Of a DNA stretch of 64,000 bases, positions 25,098 to 37,563 are shown piece by piece (position 1 is the stretch's first letter; each line of letters starts with the position of its first letter). Location of the stretch: positions 361,692 through 425,691 of the forward strand of contig NW_019775258.1 in the NCBI RefSeq assembly GCF_001039355.2, in the 5' to 3' direction. The notes under the pieces were generated by a model, which was not told the origin of the DNA, ran no database searches, and worked only from the letters and a program-made list of their open reading frames with translations. The translations under genes were made by a program, and so were the position numbers. The DNA is from Lingula anatina. Taxonomy: Eukaryota; Brachiopoda; Lingulata; Lingulida; Lingulidae.

Positions 25098-28000
25098 TCG
25101 TATTGAAACACATTCGTTCCTGCGGGTATAAGAACGGCTAGATTATGCATTAGCTATGATCAAGTAGACTTTCTTTGAGACTGTCGTCACGGCTTCTGTG
25201 GAATATTCCGTTATCCTATTTCCGTTATTCTTGAGGCCTATTTGATAAGCCAGGATTACAATAAAGAATGCATCAAAAAGGCAAACTAAGACAGGCTTAT
25301 ACAATGACAGATGTCTGTATGAGAAGCAATGTGAGACCCTAAAGATAGCAGTTGATTGTGTTTCATTTCGGCGCCCACGATGACTTTATCAAAGCGCCAG
25401 ATGATGGTGTGAGTTAATGTACCTTTTTTGTAACATTTTAGAAACATTAAAACATCAGAATATCCCATCTGCCTTTGGCAGTAAATATTAAGCTTAATTG
25501 TGTCTGAATTGAAAGAGACTACCACTATGCCATAAAAATTGCTAACCAGGGTGCCGGGATGAAACACATGAGGTCCAGCTACAAAAATGGTCTGAAAAAG
25601 TGGGATATTTCCATTATTTCTGTAAATTCCTCATCGCATCTTTTATCGCTTTTGGGGATTTAATCCACCTACGTAATTTTGGACGAGGTACACCTTGCCA
25701 ACATGATATAACCTCAGACCACATCACCACCAAAACCCTGATGTCAGTAAATGACCTTTTTTCAAATCAGTAATTTGATTGAGGTCTCATGGAAGTATAT
25801 TAATCAAATAACGTCAAGAAGCAGACAGTAGGGGAAAAAAACCCGGAAAATCCATGTGAAGAAATTAAGTCTCGAAACGTAATTTAGCTGTGTTATATGA
25901 CTGAGTGACAGTGATTTCAAGTAAATCATCAGATAAAGTGAAATAAAAAATGAAAAAATGATACATCTTTGTAGAAAAATAAGTCATGTCAGCGTGATGA
26001 CTCTTCATTTAATTCAATTTTTTCTAATAAAGTAAAAATAATAAAAAAAATTTAAAAAGAAATCCGGTTAGTAGTAAGATTCAACCACTAAGCCATGCAT
26101 CCTCACAACTATGGCCGGTACGAAATAAGAAAAATGCAAAGAGAAAATAGAACTTCTACTCTAAATTTCACCTTCCATGCAATATTGCTGTCTGGCCAAA
26201 GAAAATTTAAATGACTATTTTTTTATTAAAACTTGTTTGGATACTGATGAACAAAAGAAAGAGAGATATATACGAAAATCAAATCGCCATGTGCCCTCCA
26301 TTAGACCAAAAAGTAAATTATCACAAAACCTTTCCAAATGAAACAAAAATCCATTCCGAATACTAGATCTCAGTCCGAACGCTTGCAGCAAGTCAATCTC
26401 AACATTGATGAACGAGGCCTTGTGGGGTATAAAGAAAATAGATAGTTCAGACGCCCGAGGCATGTCGAGTCATCTCGTGTCAGGAGTTTTAATTACTGTA
26501 ACAAGGCTCCTCTGTCTCGAAGTCAGCCAAACTGAGAGGAAGACGATCGATGGTAATAGCGAGATTACACGAGAGACCTCGTGTCGCGCCCAGTGCGAGA
26601 CCGACGGACCCCCTGGTTCATTTGGGGAAGACCCAGTGTTATAGAGCAATGTGTTCCATCATTCCAACGGCAGATAGAACTGTGTTCTAATGTGTCTTTT
26701 TTTAAATATAGAACTAACATCGTTGTTGCCAATTTGCAAAGAAGTTTTTGCATTTGGCTTAATTATTGCAATGCTTCTAGAAGAAATTTGAGGTTTGAAC
26801 ATATACTAGTACGTTGCGCAAACAGACAAAAAAACAATTTTGAAAACAATCACATTCTGGTTTGGATGGATTATTGTAGTAGGCTTTATGCTTTAGGAAT
26901 TATTGTTTAAGCTTTGGGTGTCCCATCCCAGTGAAATACCTTGTGCACTGACAAAACCTAACGGTGACGTAGACCAAATAGGTTCAGATGGTTGGGAAAA
27001 TACAAGTGTGCACGGAGTCTGGCTGTCGGAATAACTTGCCTATCTATGCACATATCTATTGCAGTCTAGTTTGTATTCATTGGTATCCATTTCACCTGAT
27101 ATAGTTCCCTCATCTTTTCAATTGGCAAACAAGCAAACGATCACCTAGATAAAGGCACCGTCATATCCAGAAATTACTTGTTCTAATTTTACACAAATTG
27201 CACTGGAATCAATACACACAGGGAATTTATCGGAGGTTTTCCAAAACTGAAAAAAAAAAAAAACACTCACACGTATCTGCATGTATATACGGGGCGTTTT
27301 CTAAAACATCATTTTAACATATACGCTTTCCAGCAATAAATCATTCATACATGACGTTTGAAGGTGCTTGGCATTTAAATATAAAGAATTTATCAATTTA
27401 CTGTATTGATATCATTTGAGTAGAAGTCTAAAACTTGATTTACTGGAGAGTATAGAAATCTCCTTTAGCACAAAGTAATTGTGAAGTAATTGCAACAAAG
27501 CTATTCTGTAACTATCTTCGTTATATAATATACGGTTTGTGTGCAATCAAGAGTGAAATAAGTCTACGCTCTATAGCTATTTCTGTGTCAAATGATTTCA
27601 CTCTGCATAGGTCTTGTCGTAATCTGGCACCAGACATGTAATCGCAGATCTTGCGAGACATCTTTTAGGATGTTGCATTCATTTTTTTTTTCAAACCAGT
27701 AACTATCGTTTTACCTGATGCCTTTCGTTGAATGTTTTTATACGCTTACCATAAATCAAATTTCCAGGAAACTTTTACATCGTTGACACCAAGGGACGCA
27801 TGAGTGCTATTCAATTCGGAAGGGTGTTGATAAATTACAGCCAAAGAAACATAAATCAATATCCTACATACATCTAAAGAATTAAGTCTCAAAGAAGAAC
27901 AAACAAATAAGAACTGTACGAAATCTGCGTAAAACGTTCACATTCGGATACGTTAATTATGTCTTCAATTAAAAGAACAAGTTATTTGCTTGTTTTTTAT

Positions 28001-28576
28001 CTGATACGTAACACGCACAAATTCCCTATAAAAGTGTTTTATCTACTGAATTAACCCAACCCCTTTCTTTTGTTCTTTTGTGGCGCATCGATGACTACCT
28101 ACGAGGTCTATGTTTATTTACAACTCATGTTTATTTTATTTTATTTTTTGATAATTTTATGCAGTTTTTGTTATCATACAATTAAACCTTGTTTTATGCT
28201 TGTCCATATACGACTTCTTTGAGAATCCATGCTGTCTATTTACTCATATGTATATTATATGCTCAGTTATATATTATTTTACATGTTATATACTAAATGT
28301 AAATCGCCTGTATTCATCTCGCAAAAATTCTTTTTACCAAAAATAATTGTAGAAAGTTTACTGTGGTTAACGCATTCAACTTAATGTTACCTTAATAGGA
28401 CACGTTGTTTTAACGAAAATAATACATATTACCTACTTGAATTCTAAATAATACTATAACTTATCGGCTTGGCCATCGTCATCTTCGTTCATCGAGGCAA
28501 AGCCAAAAAAAGACACTGTTCGTATCGATGTTATCATAATTATCACCCAACCCAAATATAGGATGACCAGTAGTAC

Positions 28577-28800
28577 CGGGTCAGGTCAGGTCGCTTTATT
28601 TTAAAACTGCCTCGTTGCAGGCACGGTCCATTGGGTACGCGTCTGGTAGCACCAGGCGTTAAGGCCAAGTTTTCCAGCCAGGTCGTCTCCACTGGCGCCC
28701 GGTCTACAGTTCATCACCTATCAGAAAGAACGGAAATGTTACCCTGACATTGACCTTAAGGAGATCCGCACTGACCGTCACCTGGCACAGAATACGGATG
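28577..28800 (-). mobile_element. Possible retroposon 3' end with CCTGA tail
   Basis: On the - strand the patch ends AATAAAGCGACCTGACCTGA, a polyadenylation-like hexamer followed by a short CCTGA tandem; upstream of it is GC-rich sequence unlike the surroundings. The same layout is seen at 24780-24960 with a different tail unit. No coding remnant is visible. Confidence 0.4.
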
Positions 28801-31054
28801 TCTAATAATAACCGATTTTTTATGATTTATTTTATGGTGCAGTACGAAATGAACTGGTGCTGTTTTTTTATTTTATTTTTTGAACAAAGTTATTACAAAG
28901 GATAGAAGGAATATTATTAAGAAAGCATATATCATGCAAGTAAAATAATTAGTGCTCTAATATGAGGAAACGGTTTACATATCCTATTACCGCTTAATGA
29001 AGTCGACTTTTTGAAATATCAGAAGGGATTGTTTCCCAAACATTGGTAAATTGGTGCACGAAAGCAACAAAGGCATTGTTCAGGTGTGCCAAGAAATAAT
29101 CTACAGTAACGTTTGTTTCGTGCAGAAAGTAAAATAAACACAGTTACAGCCATTAACCATCGTTTATCAAACAATTACTCCCCAAAGCTAAGGGTGAGTG
29201 CCGTTGAAATTGGGTGCCGATCACAGGGTGGTAGAGGTGGTGACCGCGATGTCGTACTGTGGGACGGTAAATTAACTTCACTTTCCGTTATCTCACGGTT
29301 GTATTTAATGAATTACCTGAGTATTGATCCCTGGCCAATCCCGAGATACGCACACTAATTCAGACCATGTTTCAATACTTTGGAACGGTTGATCATGAAT
29401 TAAATTAGTTTGTTTGCTTTCCATTTTCCCAACTCAGTTTCTCCGTAAAATATATCATCGCGATCAACAAACCACCTACTCAATCGTACAATCGTATACT
29501 TAATTTCAACCCAACTGTAAAGTTTTTCATCATTTTAACATAACATAACGTTTAGTCAATGATAATACGATTTTCTTGTATTATTATTATGGTTTATAGT
29601 CATTCCCATTGATGAACCTGCAGATATTGTTATTATAAGGACAACTGAGATATTAAAACAGGAAATAATAATTGGCCTTATTATCTTATTATTGCCAGTG
29701 ACATCCAGCCATGAGTGTAGTGGAGATAAGCCAAAAACATCATACAGTGTAGCAGCCCACTAGTACTTCATAGTTTCTCTGTAAAGAAGGTTCATGTAGT
29801 GTTTTCTGCCTGACAAGCGACACTGTAAATTATATACTATTACGCTGTACAGACAGGGTCCTGTGGCTCTAAGGTCAAATTCATTGTGCTTTCCCAGCAA
29901 TTCCTCTTGGAGGGGTCAAATTCTGTTGACACTTTCTATCAAAAACATTCGTTATTTTGATAGATAACAGATGTTCAATTGCAAAGGGCTCCTTTCTATC
30001 ATTGTTCTACTTCAAAAATTATTATGTTCACAGCTCTTATACCGTAATTCTTTGACGTTTGTTAAGTACGACGTAAATCACTGTGAGCAGATTTGTTTCA
30101 CATCCAAGCAAATTGGTTACTCTTGTCATTGCTTATATTTTTTCCTTGTTAGACAATAAGTTTGGGCATGTCTCCATGTCTATATATAAAACAATCAGAA
30201 CATCTCCACGAGTAAACAACCATATCTAGATCAGCTGTCCCGGTTCATCCTGTATCTGGTGTGCACGAATAGCGGCAATGCCCGGGCACAGTGGCGCCCA
30301 CGATACATAGGCATTACTTTAACTGAATTGCACTCGTTTAACTCGACCAAGTACCGCCCACGACAAACCCTTGCGTTGCTTATAAAAACAAAAGAACATC
30401 AAACTTGCCACACGCAACAAGTCGCAATTCTTTGGCACACGCGAGCTCCCCTAACCAAGAGGTAGGTAACGCACTGCAGTATATTACTATAGTTTGTCAA
30501 TTACCACAAGCTTACTTAATTCACACTGTGGGTTCTAAAAGCTTGTTTTCTAGTACTTTTACGAGTTGGGTTTATGGCCAGCGTCAAATAGTATCAATCT
30601 GAATTACTCGAATGACTTACAATTTAACAGGTAAATTTTTCGGACGTACGATTGTACTATTGCGGTACCGGTTTATCATCTGTCACACTTTTCAGTAATT
30701 AATTAATGTTTTAAGTGCAACACAGTCTAACACAAGTCTAAAATACATAAAAGCTAAGTATTTGTTAAGGCGTACATGAGTTTATTTATTTATTAATTAA
30801 TTAATTTATTTATTTTGTTGTGGGGGAGGACGCGCGCGCTCTTTACGCTTATGTAGGGGGTATATATAAATGTTTATAACGATGATAAATATATGAATGA
30901 ATAACATCAAAGTTCGGTGATTATATTATATTAAGGATAGAGACTGAATTACGCAACACGCGTTACATTATGATTATATTATGTGCTGGTGACACGGACG
31001 CCTGCGTGCAAGAACTATTTACGCTGATTATCTATTTATGCGTCCGATGATCAC

Positions 31055-31245
31055 GTTCTGCAGACTGATAGATAAGTATATTGCAAAAAATGTGACTTGT
31101 CACAATTAATAGATGACGATAAATTGGTGTTGCAGTGTACAATTTACACTGATTACATACTATCAACGTTTTTTTTATCGCATTTTGCAGACTGATAGGT
31201 AAGTGATTGCAAAAATTGTGACTTGTCACAATAGATAACGATAAC
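31055..31245 (+). repeat. Imperfect tandem duplication, period about 127 bp
   Basis: The block with GCAGACTGATAGATAAGT, TTGCAAAAAATGTGACTTGT and CACAATTAATAGATGACGATAA recurs about 127 bases later with small changes and one long T run between them. The 65-codon frame on the - strand merely reads through both units. Confidence 0.8.
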
Positions 31246-32220
31246 CTTCTGTGTTACGGGAACGATTTCTGACAGTTCCAAAATGTGACACATACGGAGA
31301 ATAATTCAAGGTTTCGGCCTTTGTATTAAAGCCGTCATTTGCTTTTTAAAGATGCATCAATGCGATATGAAACTTATACATAGCTAAGTAACCTTATGTA
31401 AAACACCGACGGGACATTAAACTTCGCAAAGATCAATCAGAAATGTCATTATAGCGCCTTTATATAGTGAATGTGATGACTTGTTTCATCAGTTTGCTAT
31501 TGTCGCCCAGTAATAGAAGCGATTTTAATAATCTCATGGCAAAAGTAACACTGGTGGCAATTTAGCTAGATAATTGCAAAAAAGGAATTTTGCATCATTT
31601 TCTTTATCACGTCCATAGAACAAGATAGAATGGAATGATAATAGGCACTTGATCATCTGCAATATTGCTATAGGCACGCAGGAATAAAAGGACATAAGAA
31701 GTGATGGGTTAGTCTTTGTAAATGTAAATGGATATGAGTATTTAACGGAGATAGAAACACGTTCGGACGCGGTCATCTTGCGCAGGGGTCACAAGCACTG
31801 TGGTCGCTTTGGGTCATACATTATACTGAATCATAAATTACATCATGAACTCATCATGACCTGTTGCCTGGCAGTATTTTGTCTTAATTTCACATAATAA
31901 GTTCTTTTAAGTTACCTTGCCAAATGTACAGAAGTACAAAAGTAGAGTTTTAGGCGGAGTAAAAATGTAGTTTGAAGTCATACCTGTTCTTTTCTGTATG
32001 TAACAATTAATATAATGATAGTTTATAGTAGAATTACATGTAGTTCACCATCTTCTTTGCACGGTAACCCGTAAATTCCTATAAAAAGTTTAGCTTTTTT
32101 ACCATTCTGCTAGAATTACACATCTAAATATAAACATACACACCAAACTAAAAGAAAAACAATTTCCTGGTCAAAAGTGTAAAAGTTGTTTGGAAATCAT
32201 GCCTACTCTGTGTAAAGTTA

Positions 32221-32530
32221 TTCCCCACTGGATCGCCCTGCCCCTCCGTACCACTAATCAGTCATTAGCACCGCGTTCAATTCTGCAGCTTGTGTCCCCC
32301 ACTGTGCCCGCCCGGTACTCGCGTGGGGATCGGGATAGCCATTAATGAAATTGATGGCAATGTTGTGTTTCATTTACATGGCCAGAAATAATGGTTTGTA
32401 ATCCCCAAGGCACGGGAACCAAATTAAAAAGATCTCGGCCAAGGTGGCGGTTCGGCTTCCACCACGTAGCGTGGGACTTTGGGCACATAGCGGTGATGTT
32501 TTGGACGGTCAAGTTTATTTCAGGTCACCG
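32221..32530. other. GC-richer patch, possible conserved non-coding element
   Basis: About 300 bases stand out from the AT-rich surroundings, with CGCCC, CCGCGTT, GGCGGTTCGGC and CACCACGTAGCGTGGG words and a homeodomain-type ATTAATGAAATTGATGG core. No open frame of note crosses it. It lies 3.6 kb upstream of the serotonin-type receptor, so an enhancer or promoter is possible; this rests on composition alone. Confidence 0.25.
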
Positions 32531-33798
32531 ATATGTATTGATGTTCACATCACAGGTATGATGACGTTGTTAATTTATTGTCTTTAAAGTTGCAGCAGCA
32601 TTTTGTTGGTACCTCCGATGTACAATGTGAATGCATGCTGATGCAAGCGGTATTATATGCCTCTTAATGTATATATAGCTTTTTTTTAATTTTTAGCCGT
32701 TTAAAACACGTCCATCGTTTTTTTCTAATCACTTACCGAGGTAAAAATGTATCTAAACTCCAGAGGCAAAAGGTTCCCCGTGTTTGGTCATGCGTGTCTT
32801 GCGTTAAATGCTTCGGATCCTCGCGAGGCATATGCAAGAGACGTGAGAGCACAGAGGAAATGTCTTCAGAACAGAGTGAATTAATGGAATTATGCAGCAT
32901 GCCAAGGTGATGAAATGAAGTGTGTTTACCTCGGGAGACAAAGCACCGAGAAACATTTTCGAAAGTGATGTTTGCGTTGCCCTTATTGTCAAGCATCGGT
33001 TAACTAGTGCACATTTGGCACGTATCAAATTCCTTTGAAACAATTGCATGTACTGGCGGTATACCCCTGTGGAAGAGATTGCATCGAGAAATGGTTTTCA
33101 GTAAACATTGTTTCCATATTTTTCTCTCCTTACAGAAGAGGGTTTTCATGCCAACTTACAGAACATCAAAGTAGCCAACTTTGCACATAGGGGATTAAGA
33201 AAGAACCGATGTATCGTGAAAGAGCCTGTTCTTGGGAATCAAAATGAAAATTCTAGCTTTAGTATGAAAAATGCGCACATTTTTTACAAATGAAATTCTC
33301 TTCCTTGGGAGCCAAGATGGCAGACGCTTAGTGTTCTATTGTGCGCTATGATTGGACAGATCGTTTGCATCTTTGTTACTCCAAACGCCATTGACCAATG
33401 CATTATGATTTTGTTTCATTCCCCACCCTTTCTGCTTTTTTCACACCATAACACTTTATCTTACACCTCGTTCTATATTTTAAACTCGCGTTTATTCTCT
33501 TTTTATTTTTCTAAGCCAGGACAGCTAATACCAAAGCCTTATTATAACCCCCACATGGTCAAGTAATCAAAGCCCCCAGTGAGTCGTCGTGAAGGACGTT
33601 GGCTTATTAGTTCATGAAAAACATTTATTTTATATGCCGCTGCGGAGATAATGCGATTTTAGGAACACATTGCTGCAAGACATGGTCCCATCGATCTGAC
33701 TTATTTTGCAATCTACCGCCTTGAGAAGGCAAGGGATGATTTTGTTGATCACACAGAAACCGGTGTAATGAGGGATTATAGAACGACTGAAATCTCAG

Positions 33799-34027
33799 TC
33801 AGTGTACTTTTAAATCATGAAACAAAAGAACAAAACGCCTTTTCATGCAATTGAAATGGTTAGGCACCGTTATCACAAGTTAAAACAGTTTGTGTCCTCG
33901 CAGTCTGTGTACTTTTATTTCTTGTAATAACAGGACAAAACGCCTTTTTACGCAACTAAAAAGGTTAGGCGCAGTTATCAAAAGCACGCAGCTCAATTCT
34001 TAAGTTGAATAATTTGTGTCCTCGGAG
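33799..34027 (+). repeat. Diverged tandem duplication
   Basis: Unit 1 (33799-33900) and unit 2 (33901-34027) share the order GTACTTTTA, AACAAAACGCC or GACAAAACGCC, GGTTAGGC, GTTATCA and TTTGTGTCCTCG. Unit 2 is longer by an insertion after the GTTATCA word. No coding frame follows the repeat. Confidence 0.75.
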
Positions 34028-36149
34028 CTTGTAGCTTTCGTTATGTTTCTAATGGTGGCGATTTAATCACGCTCATGTTTTTACAAGGTAATGTAAAGTG
34101 ACGTAATACATTAAAACACAGACAGACGACCAAAGGAAAGCAATCACTGCAAATGCAATCCCCATTCTATTCAGGAAAGGGTGATATATATTCCTGTCAA
34201 TGATAGTAAAGTTTTAATTATTTACTAGGTTTTAGATGTTAGTTTTGGAAGTGCCCATACCAAAACTTTATTTTATCCTTAATGAATTACGTAATTAAAT
34301 ATTACTTCTGGCAATCAAGCGATATAATGTTCAAAGGAATTGAAAACTAATCAACAGCGCCTAAACTTAGCTGAAATGAGAAAGCCAGAAGTAAACAGTT
34401 TAAATAGGACCTTCAAATATTTTCAAGCCTGGAGCATTTAGAGTACTTCAAGTTTCACTTTTTCTGGCCACAGAGTGAACGCACTCTTCGTTTTGATGTG
34501 ACGATACCACTTACCGTATTCCCAATTCATTCTTAACAAGACGTTAGATTTGGCAATCGTATTAATTTGAACTTTCATGTTCTGGATTAATACCCACAAG
34601 AGTCCCATTCTATCGCCTCTATTACCTCGTGGATACATTGCTGATTTAGTGAAATATGCCTGTTTCTTTTTTCATTGTCTTTGAGCTGATACGCTGTTAT
34701 CACTTTATAATAATCTGAAACGCACGTCTTGCTTCAGAGATAAATTAAGAAGTTTCCTTAGAAATTGACGTAAGATATCCTTGTTCAGGTTAACCGGAGG
34801 GCCATACTGTCCCACAGTGGCTTGGTATTACGTGCGTGTTTTTAATGCCAGATGTGTCTTTGTCTTTTCAGACGCAGCCAGTAGGGGAAAGAACTAATTG
34901 CCACTCTAACCAACGCACAGCACCTAGAGAAATTTGACGACAGATAAAAGATACGCCGGCGTGGACTTTCTTCTTGTTCACAGAACCTGATACGAGTGCC
35001 AGCCTTGGCATTAGTTCATGCCTCAAGATGGCGTGCGCTGGCATCAAAAGGAAAGACCACACGTCGACGAAGACGTATTAATGGATATTTTTTGTCTGAA
35101 ACTCCGTTTTGTTAATTTTGATATTGAGAGTCCTGAACAACGAGAACATTGGGCAGCACGGATGTTGTAGCTTATCGCGTTGGTGGATTTAAAAACGCAA
35201 CATACCAAGATTTTCTATTAAAAGGAGATCGGAACCCGGTCAATATTGGATTACCTCTGTGGAAAAGCAACGCAAAAAATCTTTAGGGCCGTTGTAGACG
35301 AGTGTGTATGGGCTACCAATCCAAGAAGGAAAGATCAGTTCTCTTTGATTGTTTACTTAGTGTGTGACGTGTGGGTTGATGGAAACGACGGCGGTATAGA
35401 TTTCTATTCGATCCAGTCCACTGTTATTACCAGCCTATGGACTGCTCCCTGCTTGCGCGCCAATATTGGACATGTATTATAATGGGATGTGACGAGCTCG
35501 AAATTAGACTTTAGTGATAGACGAAAACTGGAATGTAGGAAAACTTGGCTCCAGCAAGTAATTTAATGTAATAGATACCTTTGAAAAAGCAAGACATCCG
35601 TATTCTACACATGGCCAAAGCGTGAAGCATGCTGTAGCAGAAATACTGATTTATAGTACCGTTTTCTTATTATGGAGATGTAATGTAGAATACGATAAGA
35701 AAGAAACAAAACCATTGGATTGCTTGTAGCCTTTGGACACTTAACCAAACGGTTCTGAATGATACCTGCGAATTTGAGGAGCACAACAAGAACTACAAAT
35801 GCTTTTATAAACAGTGACGCTACTGCTAATGCACGCGAGTACAGCATAATCCCTGGTGTAAAGATTTACAGGGAAATCGCGGAGTTCCAGCGTTTCCATT
35901 TTTGTCTTCAAGACAGAAACCCTACTGGAAGTGAATGAATCAAGGCATGATCTGGATTTCATGTCGTTTTGGCGCCAAAGAAATAATACTTTGAATTTGA
36001 AGGGCATGTTTTGAATCATTGAATGGAAATACAAACTGCTCACAGGTTTTAGTTTGAAGGGTGTGAACTGGCGATTAAAAAAAATTAATATTTCAAGATA
36101 AACGCTGTGTTAGTAGAATCACGAGGAATAAACTGCACCCTGAATAACC

Positions 36150-37563
36150 ATGGTGGATCTACCTTGGGGCCACGTTTACGTCAATGCAAGTCAAGAGAGG
36201 GGGACGTCTCCCGCCGTAAGCGGCCTAGGAGGGACTGATACCTCCACCGCTGTATGGGTATATCCACCCGGACATGAGGCAAGCCTCGAAGCCAAATTCG
36301 ACGCTGCTTATCACAACCAAAGCAATAATACCCATAGCTTGGGTCCAATATACAACAGTTTGGAACACTTAATCGTTACATCCGTTATTTTGGGGATTTT
36401 CATTCTCGCCACCATTATTGGAAACTGCTTCGTCATCGCTGCCATCGTTCTGGAGAAGCACCTGCAGAGCGCGGCCAATTATCTCATTGCCTCCCTTGCG
36501 GTGGCGGACCTATTTGTGGCGGCGTTGGTGCTTCCGCTTAGTGCGGTGAATGAAGTCAGCACTCACTGGCATCTCGGGAGCGAACTCTGCGACATGTGGA
36601 TCAGCATCGATGTGTTGTGCTGTACTGCTTCAATTTTACACCTGGTTGCCATAGCGCTAGACCGCTACTGGGCGGTGACGGACGTCAACTACATCCACCA
36701 GCGGAAACCCAGACGGATGGTGATAATGATCGCTGTCATCTGGGTATTCTCAGCCAGTATATGTTTCCCACCGCTTTTTGGATGGAAAGACAATAAAAAC
36801 GACCCATCGGTAACGGGACTGTGTATAATAAGTCAAGACTGGTGGTACACCGTATATTCCACTGGGCTTGCATTTTATCTGCCTTTAATAGTAATACTTG
36901 TTATATATGCAAAGGTGTTTAAAGCAGCAAAATCGAGAATTCGGCGGAGACAGTTCCAAGCGCCAGTAACTTCTAATGGACTTAATGGGCAAAAGCCAGA
37001 AGAAGTGAGCACGCTTCTTACCCCCTACGGAGCTCGTTCCAGTTCCAAGCACCGAGAGTAACTCTGACACTGCGCAAAACAACGAAAACGGGAACGTCAA
37101 AAATAAAGACGTTAACCGGAATAATCACCACCAATCAGTGTGTGAAGACACCATGTCTGTTACAACCGACAGTCCTGATCAACGTAAACACAAACACAAG
37201 TTCGATCGAATGGACACCCACGGCAGACTTCTCAGTCCCAAAAAATGGTTTCCAGTTGCAAAAAAGAGAAAAGACATAAACAAAGAAAGGCGAAAAATTG
37301 AGATGAAAAGGGAGAGGAGAGCAGCACGAACTCTTGCGATAATAACCGGTTCGTTTGTTGTCTGCTGGCTGCCATTTTTCATCGTCGCAATCGTGCGACC
37401 GTTTTGCGGCAACGTCTGCACCATCCCTGATTTACTGTCAAGCATTGTGAATTGGCTCGGTTATACGAACAGTCTCCTCAACCCAATTATATACAATATT
37501 TTCAACCCAGATTTTAGAGGAGCGTTTAGAAAAATAATATGTGGTCGATACAGACGACGGTGA
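36150..37563 (+). CDS. 5-HT1-type serotonin receptor (aminergic GPCR), one frameshift
   Basis: Intronless class A receptor of about 470 residues once a one-base frame change is allowed for. The start has a strong ACCATGG context. Seen: N-glycosylation sequons at residues 12, 56 and 59; TM2 Asp120; disulfide Cys147/Cys225; amine-binding Asp154 in TM3; DRY at 171-173; Ser237-Thr238-Ala241 in TM5, the 5-HT1A-type set; a basic third loop; CWLPFF in TM6; and NPIIY in TM7 with a short tail, as in 5-HT1 receptors. The family couples serotonin to Gi/o at the plasma membrane. The frame opened at 36150 stops at 37061 after a C5 run at 37021-37025; removing one C there lets the frame continue through TM6-TM7 to 37563 with no other break. 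This looks like a sequencing or assembly indel rather than a pseudogene. Octopamine/tyramine or alpha2-like identity is less likely. No TATA box or nearby polyadenylation signal was found. Confidence 0.9.

Larger units (their letters stand above)
25241..36149. other. Gene-poor stretch upstream of the serotonin receptor
   Basis: Apart from the repeats and the GC-richer patch listed separately, I see no gene. Open frames of 60-110 codons at 25286-25567, 26405-26910, 32733-33049 and 35605-36043 have no domain, initiation context or splice logic and overlap on opposite strands. It could contain 5' UTR exons or enhancers of the receptor at 36150, which cannot be recognised from one sequence. Confidence 0.5.

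Noticed and set aside
26405-26910. Overlapping 79- and 109-codon frames
   Set aside because: Different frames of one GC-richer patch with no domain, signal or splice logic; no evidence of a gene.
37006-37050. Mini-intron GTGAGC to TTCCAG as the cause of the receptor frame change
   Set aside because: It would be 38 bases, too short for an animal intron, and its removal gives the wrong frame.
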